Origin: Sphingobacterium detergens | GTDB taxonomy: Bacteria > Bacteroidota > Bacteroidia > Sphingobacteriales > Sphingobacteriaceae | DNA length: 64,000 nucleotides | Reading direction: 5' to 3' | NCBI RefSeq assembly: GCF_003610355.1 | Contig: NZ_RAPY01000001.1 | Coordinates: forward strand, 186,001 to 250,000 | Shown: positions 25,387-33,991 of the stretch, one piece after another | Position numbering within the stretch: position 1 is the first letter of the stretch | Layout of the letters: every line of letters starts with the position of its first letter | Program-made: the position numbers and the translations under genes | Notes under the pieces: generated by a model | Told to the model about the DNA's origin: nothing | The model's database searches: none | The model's input: only the letters and a program-made list of their open reading frames with translations

Positions 25387-26760
25387 ATGAAAAAAATCAA
25401 ATTGCTATACTATTTTCTTACATGGGCGGCTATAGGATCATTGCTTTCATGTAACGGCTTTTTGGATGTAAAGCCGGATGGAAAGATGGTCGTTCCGGCT
25501 ACCTTAGCGGATTGTGAATTGTTGTTGAATGACTTTACAGTCATGAACTGTAGCTATCCCAGTAATGCTGATGTCTCTGCGGATGACTATTTTCTTCCGG
25601 ATAATACCTGGAAATCCATACCTGTATTGGATGACAAAAATTATTATTTCTGGTCGGATGATGCTCCGGTTTTATCCATCCAATGGGCGAATGCGTATAA
25701 GGTAGTCTATACGGCCAACCAGGTTATTGCAGTCTTGAATAATATCGCTCCCGTTGAGGATAACAAGATCAAGTTCAATCAGACCAAGGGGGCTGCTTAT
25801 TTCTTTAGGGCTTTTACTTTTCATCGGTTGATGGCGAGTTATGCCTTGCCTTACGATCAGGCGACAGCTGACAAGGAGCTAGGGATTCCCTTAAAGCTGG
25901 AGCCAGATCTGGAAACAAGTTCCACCCGTTCTACGATGGCAGATAGCTATAAGCAGATTATCAGCGATTATAAGATTGCTGCCAATTGTCTTGAAAATGG
26001 GACTCCATTAAAAGGAAGGCCGGGTAGATCCGCGGCCTTTGCGGGATTGGCAAGACTGTATCTGGAAATGCAGGATTACGAAAAGTCATTGTTGTATGCC
26101 GATTCAAGCTTAATGCTTTCTGCGTCATTGTTAGATTACAATACGTTGAAAGCAAATTCCAATGCACCGATACCTGCCTTTAATGCAGAAGTGCTCTTTT
26201 CGGCTTCTACAGTATTTAGTTATGCTTTAATGCAGGGCTATGCCCGTATTGATTATGACTTATACAATAGTTATTCGGACAATGATCTCCGTAAAAAGAT
26301 CTTTTTCATGAAAAACTATGATCTGCCGGAGATCAGTTATGATTTTAAAGGATCTTATAATAATACACAGTCAGGCAATTTTGTAGGGATGACTTCCAGT
26401 GAGATGTATTTGGTCAAGGCGGAAGCAGCTGCGAGGCTGAACAAGCTTGATGTCGCCAGATCAGCGATCAATAGCTTACTTGAAAAACGCTATATGATTA
26501 ATTTGTATCAGTCTGTAACCTTATCGGATCAGAAAGAATTGTTACGATTTATATTGACCGAACGCCGAAAGGAATTGGTCTTCCGAGGCTTGAGATGGGC
26601 AGATTTCAAACGATTAAATCAGCATACAGATACACAGGTCACGGTGAAAAGAACAATTGAAGGAAAAAACTATGTATTGCAGCCTGGTAGCACCAGATAT
26701 GCACTGTTGATTCCACTTGATGTAATCTCTGCTTCACATATTGAACAAAATAAACGCTAA
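25387..26760 (+). CDS. SusD/RagB-type outer-membrane lipoprotein
   Basis: 457 aa. The N-terminus has a lipoprotein signal with lipobox-like SLLSCNGFLDVKPDG; Cys about 22 would be lipidated. The Gly-Ala-rich helical TPR-like core (GAAYFFRAFTFHRLMASYALPY near residue 138, RSAAFAGLARLYLEMQDYEKSLLYA near residue 216) and the C-terminal RRKELVFRGLRWADFKRL are typical of SusD. It binds substrate at the cell surface and closes over the SusC barrel. The gene starts 11 bases after susC. Confidence 0.95.
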   Translation: MKKIKLLYYFLTWAAIGSLLSCNGFLDVKPDGKMVVPATLADCELLLNDFTVMNCSYPSNADVSADDYFLPDNTWKSIPVLDDKNYYFWSDDAPVLSIQWANAYKVVYTANQVIAVLNNIAPVEDNKIKFNQTKGAAYFFRAFTFHRLMASYALPYDQATADKELGIPLKLEPDLETSSTRSTMADSYKQIISDYKIAANCLENGTPLKGRPGRSAAFAGLARLYLEMQDYEKSLLYADSSLMLSASLLDYNTLKANSNAPIPAFNAEVLFSASTVFSYALMQGYARIDYDLYNSYSDNDLRKKIFFMKNYDLPEISYDFKGSYNNTQSGNFVGMTSSEMYLVKAEAAARLNKLDVARSAINSLLEKRYMINLYQSVTLSDQKELLRFILTERRKELVFRGLRWADFKRLNQHTDTQVTVKRTIEGKNYVLQPGSTRYALLIPLDVISASHIEQNKR

Positions 26761-26778
26761 AATATAAATTCAAAAAAA

Positions 26779-28041
26779 ATGAAAAAATTATTAATATTGA
26801 TCATACTTACTGTTTCAACACTGTCGGTTTGGGCGCAAAATGCTAAACTGGATTTAAGTCATGCACTGAATATAGGAGATCCATTGTCCGATTTGCCGAC
26901 TTCACAAATCATCAATTATAAAGGGGAGACCTTTGACTATTCAAAGAGTAAGGGAAAATTGCTTCTACTGGATTTCTTTAATACGGGCTGTTCGAGTTGT
27001 ATTGCCAAGATGCCAAGTTTGGAAAGATTCCAGAAAGAAATGAATGGTCAGCTCGAGGTCGTGATGGTAACGAATGAAGATAAAGCCACAATGAAACAGT
27101 TTTATAAAAACAATAAGTATTTAAAGGAGCATAAGTGCAAATTGCCGACAATTGTCTCTGATACCTCATTGATTAAACTGTTTCCATACAATTCGGTATC
27201 TCACCTGGTTTGGATCTTTGATCATCAGGTAAAAGCGATCAGCTATCCTGATCATGTTACCCAAGAAAATATACAGAAAGTAATAAAGGGCGAGGAGGTG
27301 GTGATTCCGGTAAAAAATGATTTCGAAGTCGTTGAAATCCAGGGAAGCGGTAGTTTGACAGATACGACAGACACTGCTTTGATTGGACAGGTAATGCTAT
27401 CGGCTTATAACCCGAAGCTTACACTGCATGGTCTAAAAATTGAGTACGACTCAATCACCGGATTGCAGACCGCTTATATCAATAATGTCAGTATAATAGG
27501 GGCATTCACCTCCGCCCGAGCCGTAATTAAAGAACCAACCTATTTTTTAATTAAAGATCGCTATGAATGGCATGTGAAGGATTCGTTAGCATATGAATAT
27601 TTCGAGTCGGAAACTAATCCTTACCGCCTGTGGGCAGAGAAAAATGCAATCTGCTACAAGCGTGTTAGTAAAAGGAAACTGTCAGACAGCACCTGGGCAA
27701 GGCTCATTATGCGTGATATAGCTGAGTTTTTGGATATAGAAGTGAGTTGGGAAATTAGGACGAAACCCTGTTTGGTGATAAAAAATATGGAAAAGGGAGA
27801 ACGGGCCGTACCTCAAAAAAGTAATGTTTTTCAGGAAAGTGGAGCTTTGGCTTTGGGGTTGGATTTTTCCGGAAGATTTCACCCGACCATTGACGAAGCA
27901 AATTATAAGGGCCCATTAACACTTCCATCTATCAAGGGAATCAAAGACTACAAGGAATTCAATCCCTATCTATTGGGTTATGGATTGATGATTAAGGAAG
28001 AATTGCGTGATATTGAAGTACTTGTTGTGAAAGAGCGATAA
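26779..28041 (+). CDS. TlpA-like thioredoxin-domain protein
   Basis: 420 aa, secreted (signal peptide about residues 1-19, TVSTLSVWAQ). The thioredoxin fold lies at residues about 35-165 with a C-x-x-C active site in FFNTGCSSCIAKMPSLERF, near residue 75, and a strand LEVVMVTNEDK. The remaining 250 residues form an unknown C-terminal domain. Such proteins often follow SusC/SusD genes in Sphingobacteriaceae, where they may keep cysteines of the surface system in the right redox state. It starts 18 bases after susD and ends the operon at a strong terminator. Confidence 0.88.
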   Translation: MKKLLILIILTVSTLSVWAQNAKLDLSHALNIGDPLSDLPTSQIINYKGETFDYSKSKGKLLLLDFFNTGCSSCIAKMPSLERFQKEMNGQLEVVMVTNEDKATMKQFYKNNKYLKEHKCKLPTIVSDTSLIKLFPYNSVSHLVWIFDHQVKAISYPDHVTQENIQKVIKGEEVVIPVKNDFEVVEIQGSGSLTDTTDTALIGQVMLSAYNPKLTLHGLKIEYDSITGLQTAYINNVSIIGAFTSARAVIKEPTYFLIKDRYEWHVKDSLAYEYFESETNPYRLWAEKNAICYKRVSKRKLSDSTWARLIMRDIAEFLDIEVSWEIRTKPCLVIKNMEKGERAVPQKSNVFQESGALALGLDFSGRFHPTIDEANYKGPLTLPSIKGIKDYKEFNPYLLGYGLMIKEELRDIEVLVVKER

Positions 28042-28047
28042 AACCAG

Positions 28048-28074
28048 AAAGGGCGCTTATTGAGCGCCCTTTTT
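28048..28074 (+). terminator. Terminator after the SusCD-TlpA operon
   Basis: AAAGGGCGCT at 28048-28057 pairs with AGCGCCCTTT at 28063-28072 around a five-base loop, with further T after it. Confidence 0.92.
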
Positions 28075-28095
28075 CAAACCACTTTTCTCGGTTAC

Positions 28096-28320
28096 CTAAG
28101 CTTTTAGGGTAACTGTAGGTGGGTTAGAAGTCCTGCTGTTCAAGGCTCTAACCATTGCTTGTAAAACTGCAGTGTTGATTACGGGATGCCCTGTGCCATC
28201 ATCTGTCGCAGTGATCGAACAAACTTGGTTCGTACCACTTGGACAAATTGGAGATGCATTTGGCGTGTAATCTTGGGGATCCGTCGGATCGCCACCACTG
28301 TTTAATTGAAATAATGCCAT
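28096..28320 (-). CDS. Small Cys-containing protein, 74 aa
   Basis: No domain recognised. The Pro/Asp-rich start (MALFQLNSGGDPTDPQDYTP) and two Cys (PICPSG, QVCSIT) followed by Ala/Thr-rich strands resemble small proteins seen next to short membrane-anchored peptides in Sphingobacteriaceae. No signal peptide. A frameshifted small gene lies just upstream on the same strand. Confidence 0.6.
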   Translation of the reverse strand: MALFQLNSGGDPTDPQDYTPNASPICPSGTNQVCSITATDDGTGHPVINTAVLQAMVRALNSRTSNPPTVTLKA

Positions 28321-28495
28321 GTTGCAAAATTTTAATTAGTCAAATCTTGTTGATTAATCAGATATATCCAAGATGTATCCGGTTTCACAGTATACTGCCG
28401 GATGTGGCTGAAACGCCTTACGATGCCACACCTTTTTAAGTAAATGCTATATCGTACCGCCTCGCGGGAATGTTGTAAACCTACGTCCGTGCCGG

Positions 28496-28634
28496 TCACG
28501 TACAGGGCCGGCACAGCAGCAGGTCGCCCGTCGCAGGAGGTTCATCTTTGAAGGACCAGAATACTTCAAGTGCAACAATTGTGATGGCCACTGCCGATAT
28601 GAGGTTCTCAAATCCGCGGCGAATGGTTTCTCAT
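28496..28634 (-). pseudogene. Frameshifted small membrane-anchored protein
   Basis: The frame reading RRGFENLISAVAITIVALEVF then WSFKDEPPATGDLLLCRPCT is a plausible short protein with one hydrophobic helix and a Cys-rich tail, but it has no start codon: an in-frame TGA precedes it. An ATG at 28634 in another frame (MRN) would join it if one C in the run after AGAAAC were removed. It therefore looks like a single-base frameshift or an unusual start. It lies directly upstream of the 74-aa gene and is probably part of the same small operon. Confidence 0.5.
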
Positions 28635-28808
28635 GTAAAGAATGCATCCTGACTCGTTCTGTACGCTGTATATGCTCTTGCCCTGTCATACTTTTTTGAT
28701 TATAAATTCACCCAGTCCTAGGGGTATATATTTCATTAATCCTAAGATAGAGGCAAAAATGTCCTGTTTTTTGATTGAATACAGACTTTGATTTGGTCAA
28801 ACCCATAA

Positions 28809-29819
28809 TTAATCTCCAGCCTTGGGCGGCAATATCGATCTGATGTATTCACTCGGCGTCAGGCCGGTATGTCCCTTAAAGAAATGGCAGAAGCTGGACT
28901 GGTCACTAAAGCCGCATCGGCTGGTGGTTATTTTGATCGATAGACGCTGCTCGAGACAATGTTTGGCTTTTTTCAATAGCTCCTGACTACTATACGCTTT
29001 GATCGGTAGCCCATAGCGCTCCTTGTGGAGATAATTTAAATACTGAGATTCAATAAATAGGCTTTCGGCAATATGGCTGATCAACACAGGTCCGTCAGTT
29101 TCGGCAATCTGGGTGCTGATCAGCTCCCGTGCCAGACGTACGATCAGATCGGGGTGGCGCAATAAGCCCTTTGCTTTGAGCATTTTGTCTTTGCTCAGAT
29201 AAAGCAGCTCCTGAATTTTTTTTAGGATACATAATTTCGGGATCAGGGGCTTTTTAAGCAGTTCTGTGCTTAGCTCGCCGAGGATACGCCGGGTATGCTC
29301 CATGGCTTCAAAGTCGAGGCTTACCCGATATTGAGGTTGCTGCTGCCTATTGGCTCCCACAATCTCATCCAGATAATCAAAGCCCGACAATCCATTCAGG
29401 TCAAGTAGCTCCAGGGGTAATGTAAAACCTTGGAGATGATACTTGCCGGGCTCAAAATGCAAGGTAATAATCGTAATGGGGGCATAGAAAAATGCCCCAT
29501 GAAAAGGACGGAGGTGAAACTCTTCCTGAACCTGGGGCTGATGATAGTGCACGGGCTGCCGCCCCTCCAAGTGATAAAGTAGGTGGGTCTGTGGGCTTAT
29601 GATCTCAAAACTGATATGGGTAGAGGCGCTGGCCTCGATGAGGTAACTGTAACTCTCGAGATTGCCTGTTTTTAAATATTCTTCATAAATTTCGATTTGA
29701 TCATTGCGAAGCAGTCTTGTTCGGCTACCTGGTAGCCGTTGAATAAAGGATTTTGTGAGCGTACTCTTGCTCACAAAATCCATTTCTGCTTCTATCAACT
29801 TGAATGACTCGGATGGCAT
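28809..29819 (-). CDS. AraC-family transcriptional regulator
   Basis: 336 aa. The C-terminal 100 residues form the two helix-turn-helix DNA-binding module: VLISHIAESLFIESQYLNYLHKERYG, then the second HTH with SIKITTSRCGFSDQSSFCHFFKGHTGLTPSEY (about residues 290-325), the AraC signature. The N-terminal 200 residues are a beta-rich sensing region of no recognised family. Its target is unknown; the small-protein genes lie downstream on the same strand and another small gene lies upstream. Confidence 0.93.
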   Translation of the reverse strand: MPSESFKLIEAEMDFVSKSTLTKSFIQRLPGSRTRLLRNDQIEIYEEYLKTGNLESYSYLIEASASTHISFEIISPQTHLLYHLEGRQPVHYHQPQVQEEFHLRPFHGAFFYAPITIITLHFEPGKYHLQGFTLPLELLDLNGLSGFDYLDEIVGANRQQQPQYRVSLDFEAMEHTRRILGELSTELLKKPLIPKLCILKKIQELLYLSKDKMLKAKGLLRHPDLIVRLARELISTQIAETDGPVLISHIAESLFIESQYLNYLHKERYGLPIKAYSSQELLKKAKHCLEQRLSIKITTSRCGFSDQSSFCHFFKGHTGLTPSEYIRSILPPKAGD

Positions 29820-29869
29820 ATAGCTGTTGATTTTGGAGAATTTCCATGTTTGTTTCGGAGAAACATGGA

Positions 29870-30271
29870 TTAGCGGTATGCTGTATTCCGGTAAACAATG
29901 CGGATAGAAAAATAACCGGTCGGCAATAAGCTATTGGCGACAGGTGGGGTACTGGATGAATTGTATCGTGATAGGATGATGTCCTTGGGTGTATCTTCCT
30001 CCTCATCGACTGAGCTGCTTTCTTTTTGGAAATCGACCGCTAGATCATTATTCCAGCTTTCGGCGATTCCGATGCTCAATTCGGTTTTGAGTGCGAGCGA
30101 CATCGTATTCAGATATTGGATCTGGCTGAGGCGTAGCTCAAAATAATTCAGCATAAAGCCGACAAGATCGCTCATGACAAAGTCGATAATAACAAGACGC
30201 TCGACATAAGGGAGGGCCAATACTTTCTGTTGCAGATCGTTTACATCTGCTTGGTCAAATGTTCTTTTCAT
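29870..30271 (-). CDS. Hypothetical protein, about 133 aa
   Basis: Not recognised. Mostly helical N-terminus (VNDLQQKVLALPYVERLVIIDFVMSDLVGF) followed by an acidic Ser/Glu/Asp stretch (SSSVDEEEDTPKD) and a Ser-rich C-terminus. The ATG at 30271 (MKRTFDQADV) is preferred; a start at 30325 would add a hydrophobic stretch that may be non-coding leader. It is on the same strand as the AraC gene, 50 bases away. Confidence 0.6.
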   Translation of the reverse strand: MKRTFDQADVNDLQQKVLALPYVERLVIIDFVMSDLVGFMLNYFELRLSQIQYLNTMSLALKTELSIGIAESWNNDLAVDFQKESSSVDEEEDTPKDIILSRYNSSSTPPVANSLLPTGYFSIRIVYRNTAYR

Positions 30272-30544
30272 ATTTATTCTGTTATGTAAAACCACAAATA
30301 AATCGGCTAAAACCACGGAAAACAAGTGTTTGGATCAGATATGACAGGATTCCGTATATTTTTACGGAATGTTTCAAAGAGCAATAAAGTGTTATTTAAA
30401 AGAAATTTTGTAAATTTGAGGTAAGTATTTTTTTAAGACCTGATGTTGATGGACAGTCGATGATGAAATAGGATTCTGATAATCAACCTGAAAATGTCAG
30501 TTTATTTGTTTTAAAGCCAATTACCTAACCAATTTGTAATCATT

Positions 30545-31732
30545 ATGCGATCTGGTAAATTAAATAAAAGTAGAAGGTTGTTTTCGTATTTATTAAAAAT
30601 TGCTCCTGGCCGATGGGGCCGAATATTTTTTTATCCCCTATATATTTTCTTTTGCTTTATCATTGCTTTGATCATAAATCTGGGTTCCGCTGGTAGCAAG
30701 CTGGTTGACCGTATCCAAAACAAGCGCTTTATGTCTGTATGGATCGGTACGGTTTTGCTGCTGCTGGTCTACGCTATGCTGATCAGCTATATGCATACGG
30801 CCTTGGTGGGTCGGCAGAGGTTTAGTAGGAATGCCAAGCTGAATTTTATGATTTATCTGCTCTGCTCATCCTGTGTTGTCCTCGCTATTCACGGGGTTGT
30901 ACTGGAAGTATTGCTACCTGACAGACCAGGATTAATCTTGCTTTCGCGATGGTATCTGGCGACTGATTTTTGGTTTTTCTTTCCGATCGTGGCCGCGTAT
31001 ATATTGTTTGTGCATCGGTTTCCAAAATGGGTATTGCTGGACTGGCAATCTTTTGGTCGGGTGACGATTCGTCTACCGGAGTCGAAACCTCAGCTCGATC
31101 GACATCCAGCGCCACTTTTATTAGAGATTGGAACCGGAACTTGTGAAAATCAAGATGCCTGTGAGCATGCGAATGATCAGCTGGAAAAGAGCCCAAGGCA
31201 GCTCTCTTGGGCTAATGTCCAGACGACAGAGATGGATCTCCCCTCTTTGACAAAAGCAGAATCCCAGGCTACGCTGCTCAGTCTATGGCAGCGCGATCGG
31301 GATCGCCTGGCACTGATGGTATACCTCTTGCGCAAATGGGAGGGTGAAGGGCTGATAGATAGTAATACGATAAAATGCCTGCACGCTGTGATCATCTATA
31401 AAGAACAGCGTACGGCGGATGTGTATACGCATGATGGCAAATTCTGCCGGATAGACGTGACCACAAAAGAGCTGCAGGAAAATCCCTGGCTGGTAAAAAT
31501 ACGGGCGCGGGTGTATGTCAATATGTTGTACTTTCGGGTGCCTGTAAACCTGCCTAATAAGTTGGAAATCAATGCTGAGATAAAGGAGAAACTAGAACGG
31601 TGGTTGCCGGAGGACAAGCTCAAAAGGTTGATCACGCCCTCTCGTGACCTCAGCAAAAACTTAAAAGATTTTTGGGGAATATTAAAATCGCTGGATGAGA
31701 CAAAATTGGAGAAAGAGTTTAATCTGGCTTAA
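30545..31732 (+). CDS. Membrane protein with LytTR-like C-terminal region
   Basis: 395 aa. Four hydrophobic segments lie at residues about 30-48, 60-85, 97-122 and 138-158. The cytoplasmic tail (about 275-340) reads HAVIIYKEQRTADVYTHDGK, then TTKELQENPWLVKIRARVYVN, which resembles a divergent LytTR DNA-binding domain (Y-x-x-DG, helix with L-x-E-L, then R-x-Y-x-VN). The last 40 residues are charged. It could be a membrane-bound transcription regulator. TAAATTTG at 30411-30418 might be its -7 element. The following small HTH gene overlaps nothing and starts two bases after its stop. Confidence 0.65.
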   Translation: MRSGKLNKSRRLFSYLLKIAPGRWGRIFFYPLYIFFCFIIALIINLGSAGSKLVDRIQNKRFMSVWIGTVLLLLVYAMLISYMHTALVGRQRFSRNAKLNFMIYLLCSSCVVLAIHGVVLEVLLPDRPGLILLSRWYLATDFWFFFPIVAAYILFVHRFPKWVLLDWQSFGRVTIRLPESKPQLDRHPAPLLLEIGTGTCENQDACEHANDQLEKSPRQLSWANVQTTEMDLPSLTKAESQATLLSLWQRDRDRLALMVYLLRKWEGEGLIDSNTIKCLHAVIIYKEQRTADVYTHDGKFCRIDVTTKELQENPWLVKIRARVYVNMLYFRVPVNLPNKLEINAEIKEKLERWLPEDKLKRLITPSRDLSKNLKDFWGILKSLDETKLEKEFNLA

Positions 31733-31733
31733 A

Positions 31734-32141
31734 ATGGATGTATTGTTTAACGCTGTGGTGATGGGGCCCCTGTACAATGCCCATTGTGCGAAGCGGCTCG
31801 TTTCGGCGACCAGCATGTCTAATTGCATGGTTATGTTACATTTAATGAACCGCATATGTGACCTTTTGGAGGTCATATCTTCTTTGCTGCAAGCAATCTT
31901 GAAGTATATAACAGAGGAAATGAATAAAGTTCCTGCGGGAACAGTGGAAATACCTGCCGAACTGGAACATATGCTTGATATCGCTCATGTACTCGATAAA
32001 TTGGGTATCTCTGAATCAAAGTATTATCGGCTGGTCCGCGAGGGAAAGCTCAGGCCGAGGAAGCTTGGCAAACGGCATTATTATTACCCATCAGATCTGC
32101 ATCAGCAGCTTGAAGAGAGTAGGCGGAAGGGGCGGATTTAA
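31734..32141 (+). CDS. Small HTH/excisionase-like DNA-binding protein
   Basis: About 135 aa. The C-terminal part reads AHVLDKLGISESKYYRLVREGKLRPRKLGKRHYYYPSDLHQQLEES, a MerR/excisionase-type winged helix in which the start of the second strand specifies a Tyr/Arg-rich face (about residues 83-128). The N-terminal 70 residues have one hydrophobic stretch and no known fold. It starts two bases after the upstream gene and is followed by a strong terminator, so the two genes form one unit. Proteins of this type often bind DNA beside mobile or conjugative genes, and here precede DUF6266/DUF5675 genes. Confidence 0.7.
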   Translation: MDVLFNAVVMGPLYNAHCAKRLVSATSMSNCMVMLHLMNRICDLLEVISSLLQAILKYITEEMNKVPAGTVEIPAELEHMLDIAHVLDKLGISESKYYRLVREGKLRPRKLGKRHYYYPSDLHQQLEESRRKGRI

Positions 32142-32154
32142 CTTGTTTTCTAGG

Positions 32155-32178
32155 GGGAGCCATTCGGCTCCCTTTTTA
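32155..32178 (+). terminator. Terminator after the HTH gene
   Basis: GGGAGC at 32155-32160 pairs with GCTCCC at 32167-32172, loop CATTCG, then TTTTT. It separates the HTH gene from the GC-rich region. Confidence 0.82.
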
Positions 32179-32280
32179 GTATTGGGCATTTTGCCAATGC
32201 AGGTTTATAAAATATATTTTTATTTTTTCAATCGCTGGGTTACGTGCTGGATTTACCGGCACATTCCTGCCGATATCCAG

Positions 32281-32480
32281 CTCGCCTTCGAGAGCGCTCC
32301 GGCTCTCGTTTGGCTCCGCTCCGGGACAGCTTCGGCCCATGCTCGGGTCTTCTTTGGGTGGGCTTCGAGAGCTCTTCGGCTCGGCTTCGACTTCCAGCCG
32401 AACAGTACCCGAACAGCAGCCGAGGCGGAGCCGAACCTGTCTGCACCCCGAGTCGAGCAGGGCCCGAAGGGCAGCCAATA
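32281..32480. repeat. GC-rich palindromic repeat patch
   Basis: A stretch much richer in G and C than its surroundings, with repeated motifs. CTTCGAGAGC at about 32286 recurs at 32363, each followed by a GGCTC-containing segment. TTTGGCTCCGCTC on the left is complementary to GGCGGAGCC on the right (GGCTCCGC/GCGGAGCC), and TTCGGCT at about 32376-32391 pairs with AGCCGAA at about 32396-32402. CCCGAACAG-type units recur on the right half. Open reading frames in all directions here result from the lack of stop codons and are not believed to be genes. The rest of 32142-32754 is AT-rich and shows nothing else. Confidence 0.7.
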
Positions 32481-32754
32481 ATTACCCCAATAGTAGCCGG
32501 GCCATCGACCTCGTGGGATGGTAAATTCCAGGTCTTTCCTAATGCCAAATTCCCTGAATGGCTGCGCCAATCTCTTATCAAACTCTCAATCTATTGCTGT
32601 AATCTGACAGGCAATGACAGTGCTAGCAATCATTTAAAATCAATCCCTGTAATTCTTCGTTTAAGGCCAAAAGTCCTCCTAATTTAGCTCTTGCTAGCAA
32701 AACAAAGACTGCTCATGACAGTCGTAATTATTTATAAATCAAACATGTATAATC

Positions 32755-33399
32755 ATGGCAAGATTCTTAAAAGGTATACACGGGGCCTACTCTGGGAAAG
32801 TGGGTAGTGTAATAGGAAGCAGTTGGCGAGGAGTGGATTATGTCCGCTCACTCTCCAAGATCTCAAACAAAAAAGCAAGTGAAGGACAGATCGCCCAACG
32901 GGCTAAATTTGCGATGGCGGTAGCCTTTCTGTCGCCGATCATGGATCTGCTCAACCTGGGCTATTCGGACAAGTTGCAGGGAAAAGCAACGGGTTACAAC
33001 AAGGCGCTGCAATATCTGATGAACAATGGTGGAGTGACGGGTACTTACCCAACGCTGGAAATCGATTATTCAAAGATCGTTATTGCCAAAGGCTCATTGT
33101 CCAATCTGATGGCGCCCGAATGGTCAGAACCTTTTCCGCAGGAGATCGCGCTGACATGGGCGCCGGAGCTCAACAAATACAACTCCTTTGCTGATGATTC
33201 GGTCATCCTGTTGATGTACAACAAGAATAAGAATTTCTTCAGTATTCTGGAGTCTTCGACAAGGGCGGCAGCAAATCTGAATTTCACGCTGCCAGCAAGC
33301 TACTCAGGTGATGTGCTCGAAGGCTGGGTCTTTACAGGCCATCGTGATGGCGTCAAGACTTCACCGAGTTTCCACCTGGGCGAACTGACCATTAGCTAA
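32755..33399 (+). CDS. DUF6266 family protein
   Basis: 214-aa protein of the DUF6266 family, known mainly from Sphingobacteriaceae; function unknown. Typical features are the Gly-rich start MARFLKGIHGAYSGKVGSVIGSSWRG, VDYVRSLSKISNKKASEGQ, and a beta-rich C-terminal region (EIALTWAPELNKYN, FTLPASYSGDVLEGWVFT). No signal peptide or membrane segment. The next gene starts one base after its stop, so the two are co-transcribed. A beta-sandwich or tail-like structural role is possible but unproven. Confidence 0.85.
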   Translation: MARFLKGIHGAYSGKVGSVIGSSWRGVDYVRSLSKISNKKASEGQIAQRAKFAMAVAFLSPIMDLLNLGYSDKLQGKATGYNKALQYLMNNGGVTGTYPTLEIDYSKIVIAKGSLSNLMAPEWSEPFPQEIALTWAPELNKYNSFADDSVILLMYNKNKNFFSILESSTRAAANLNFTLPASYSGDVLEGWVFTGHRDGVKTSPSFHLGELTIS

Positions 33400-33400
33400 C

Positions 33401-33805
33401 ATGGCTGTCCAACACACCCTGCTGCTCCAACGAAAGTATGGAGCACAGGGAACCAATGGAACCGTCAGCTATCAGGGGGAGCATATCTGCCATACGATTG
33501 AATTGCCAGATCTGAACAACCTCCCCCGGATCAGCTGTATTCCTGTCGGTCGGTACAGGCTGGAAAAGCGGCGTTACCCCAAACATGGGGAGCAGATCGG
33601 TATCCCCAATGTGCTGGGCCGTGAAGCAATACTGATCCATGCAGCTAACAATGCGATGAAAGAACTGCATGGCTGTATCGCACCGGTGACGACCTTAACA
33701 GGTGAAGGTACTGGTGATTACAGTGGTAAGGCCTTGGCAAAGCTCAAAGCGCTGGTGTATAGTCTGTGGGATATGGGGGATGAGGTGTATTTGAATATTC
33801 GATAA
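33401..33805 (+). CDS. DUF5675 family protein
   Basis: 134 aa. The conserved pattern of the family is clear: GEHICHTIELPDL, SCIPVGRYRLEKRRYPKHG, EAILIHAANNAMKELHGCIAP (about residues 76-96, with the His and Cys), then a helical end. The IHxxN...GCI arrangement is reminiscent of L,D-transpeptidase-like active sites, which suggests a cell-wall or phage-like link, but this is analogy only. It starts one base after DUF6266 and is followed by a row of large palindromes. Confidence 0.85.
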   Translation: MAVQHTLLLQRKYGAQGTNGTVSYQGEHICHTIELPDLNNLPRISCIPVGRYRLEKRRYPKHGEQIGIPNVLGREAILIHAANNAMKELHGCIAPVTTLTGEGTGDYSGKALAKLKALVYSLWDMGDEVYLNIR

Positions 33806-33974
33806 CAATGGGAGGACATGAATTTGCGCTGCATTCCTTTGTGCCATCTCCTTAGCAATCTGACGGCATAAATCAAACTCACTCCGTTCAGACAGTGATT
33901 TATGCTACCGTCATATTGCGTCAGCGATAGGCAGTCGAAATGCTATGCTTTGAATTCTTTGTCCTCTCATATTG
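33806..33974. repeat. Large imperfect palindrome 1 with shared 20-nt centre
   Basis: Arms of about 70 bases are imperfectly complementary: CAATGGGAGGACA at the left corresponds to TGTCCTCTCATATTG at 33960-33974, CTGACGGCATAAATCA to TGATTTATGCTACCGTCA close to the centre. The centre AAACTCACTCCGTTCAGACA (33875-33894) recurs in palindrome 2 at 34061-34080. As RNA it would form a very long hairpin between the DUF5675 gene and the next one. Confidence 0.75.
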
Positions 33975-33991
33975 CTCGAATAGAGAGGAGG

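Noticed and set aside
28332..28514. 60-codon leftward frame near the small Cys protein
   Set aside because: It overlaps the frameshifted membrane-anchored remnant in another phase and has no recognisable pattern.
32176..32687. Several long open frames on both strands in the GC-rich repeat patch
   Set aside because: They overlap each other in many frames, consist of low-complexity Arg/Ser/Ala/Gly/Pro, and follow from the lack of stop codons in GC-rich repeats; no start or family support.
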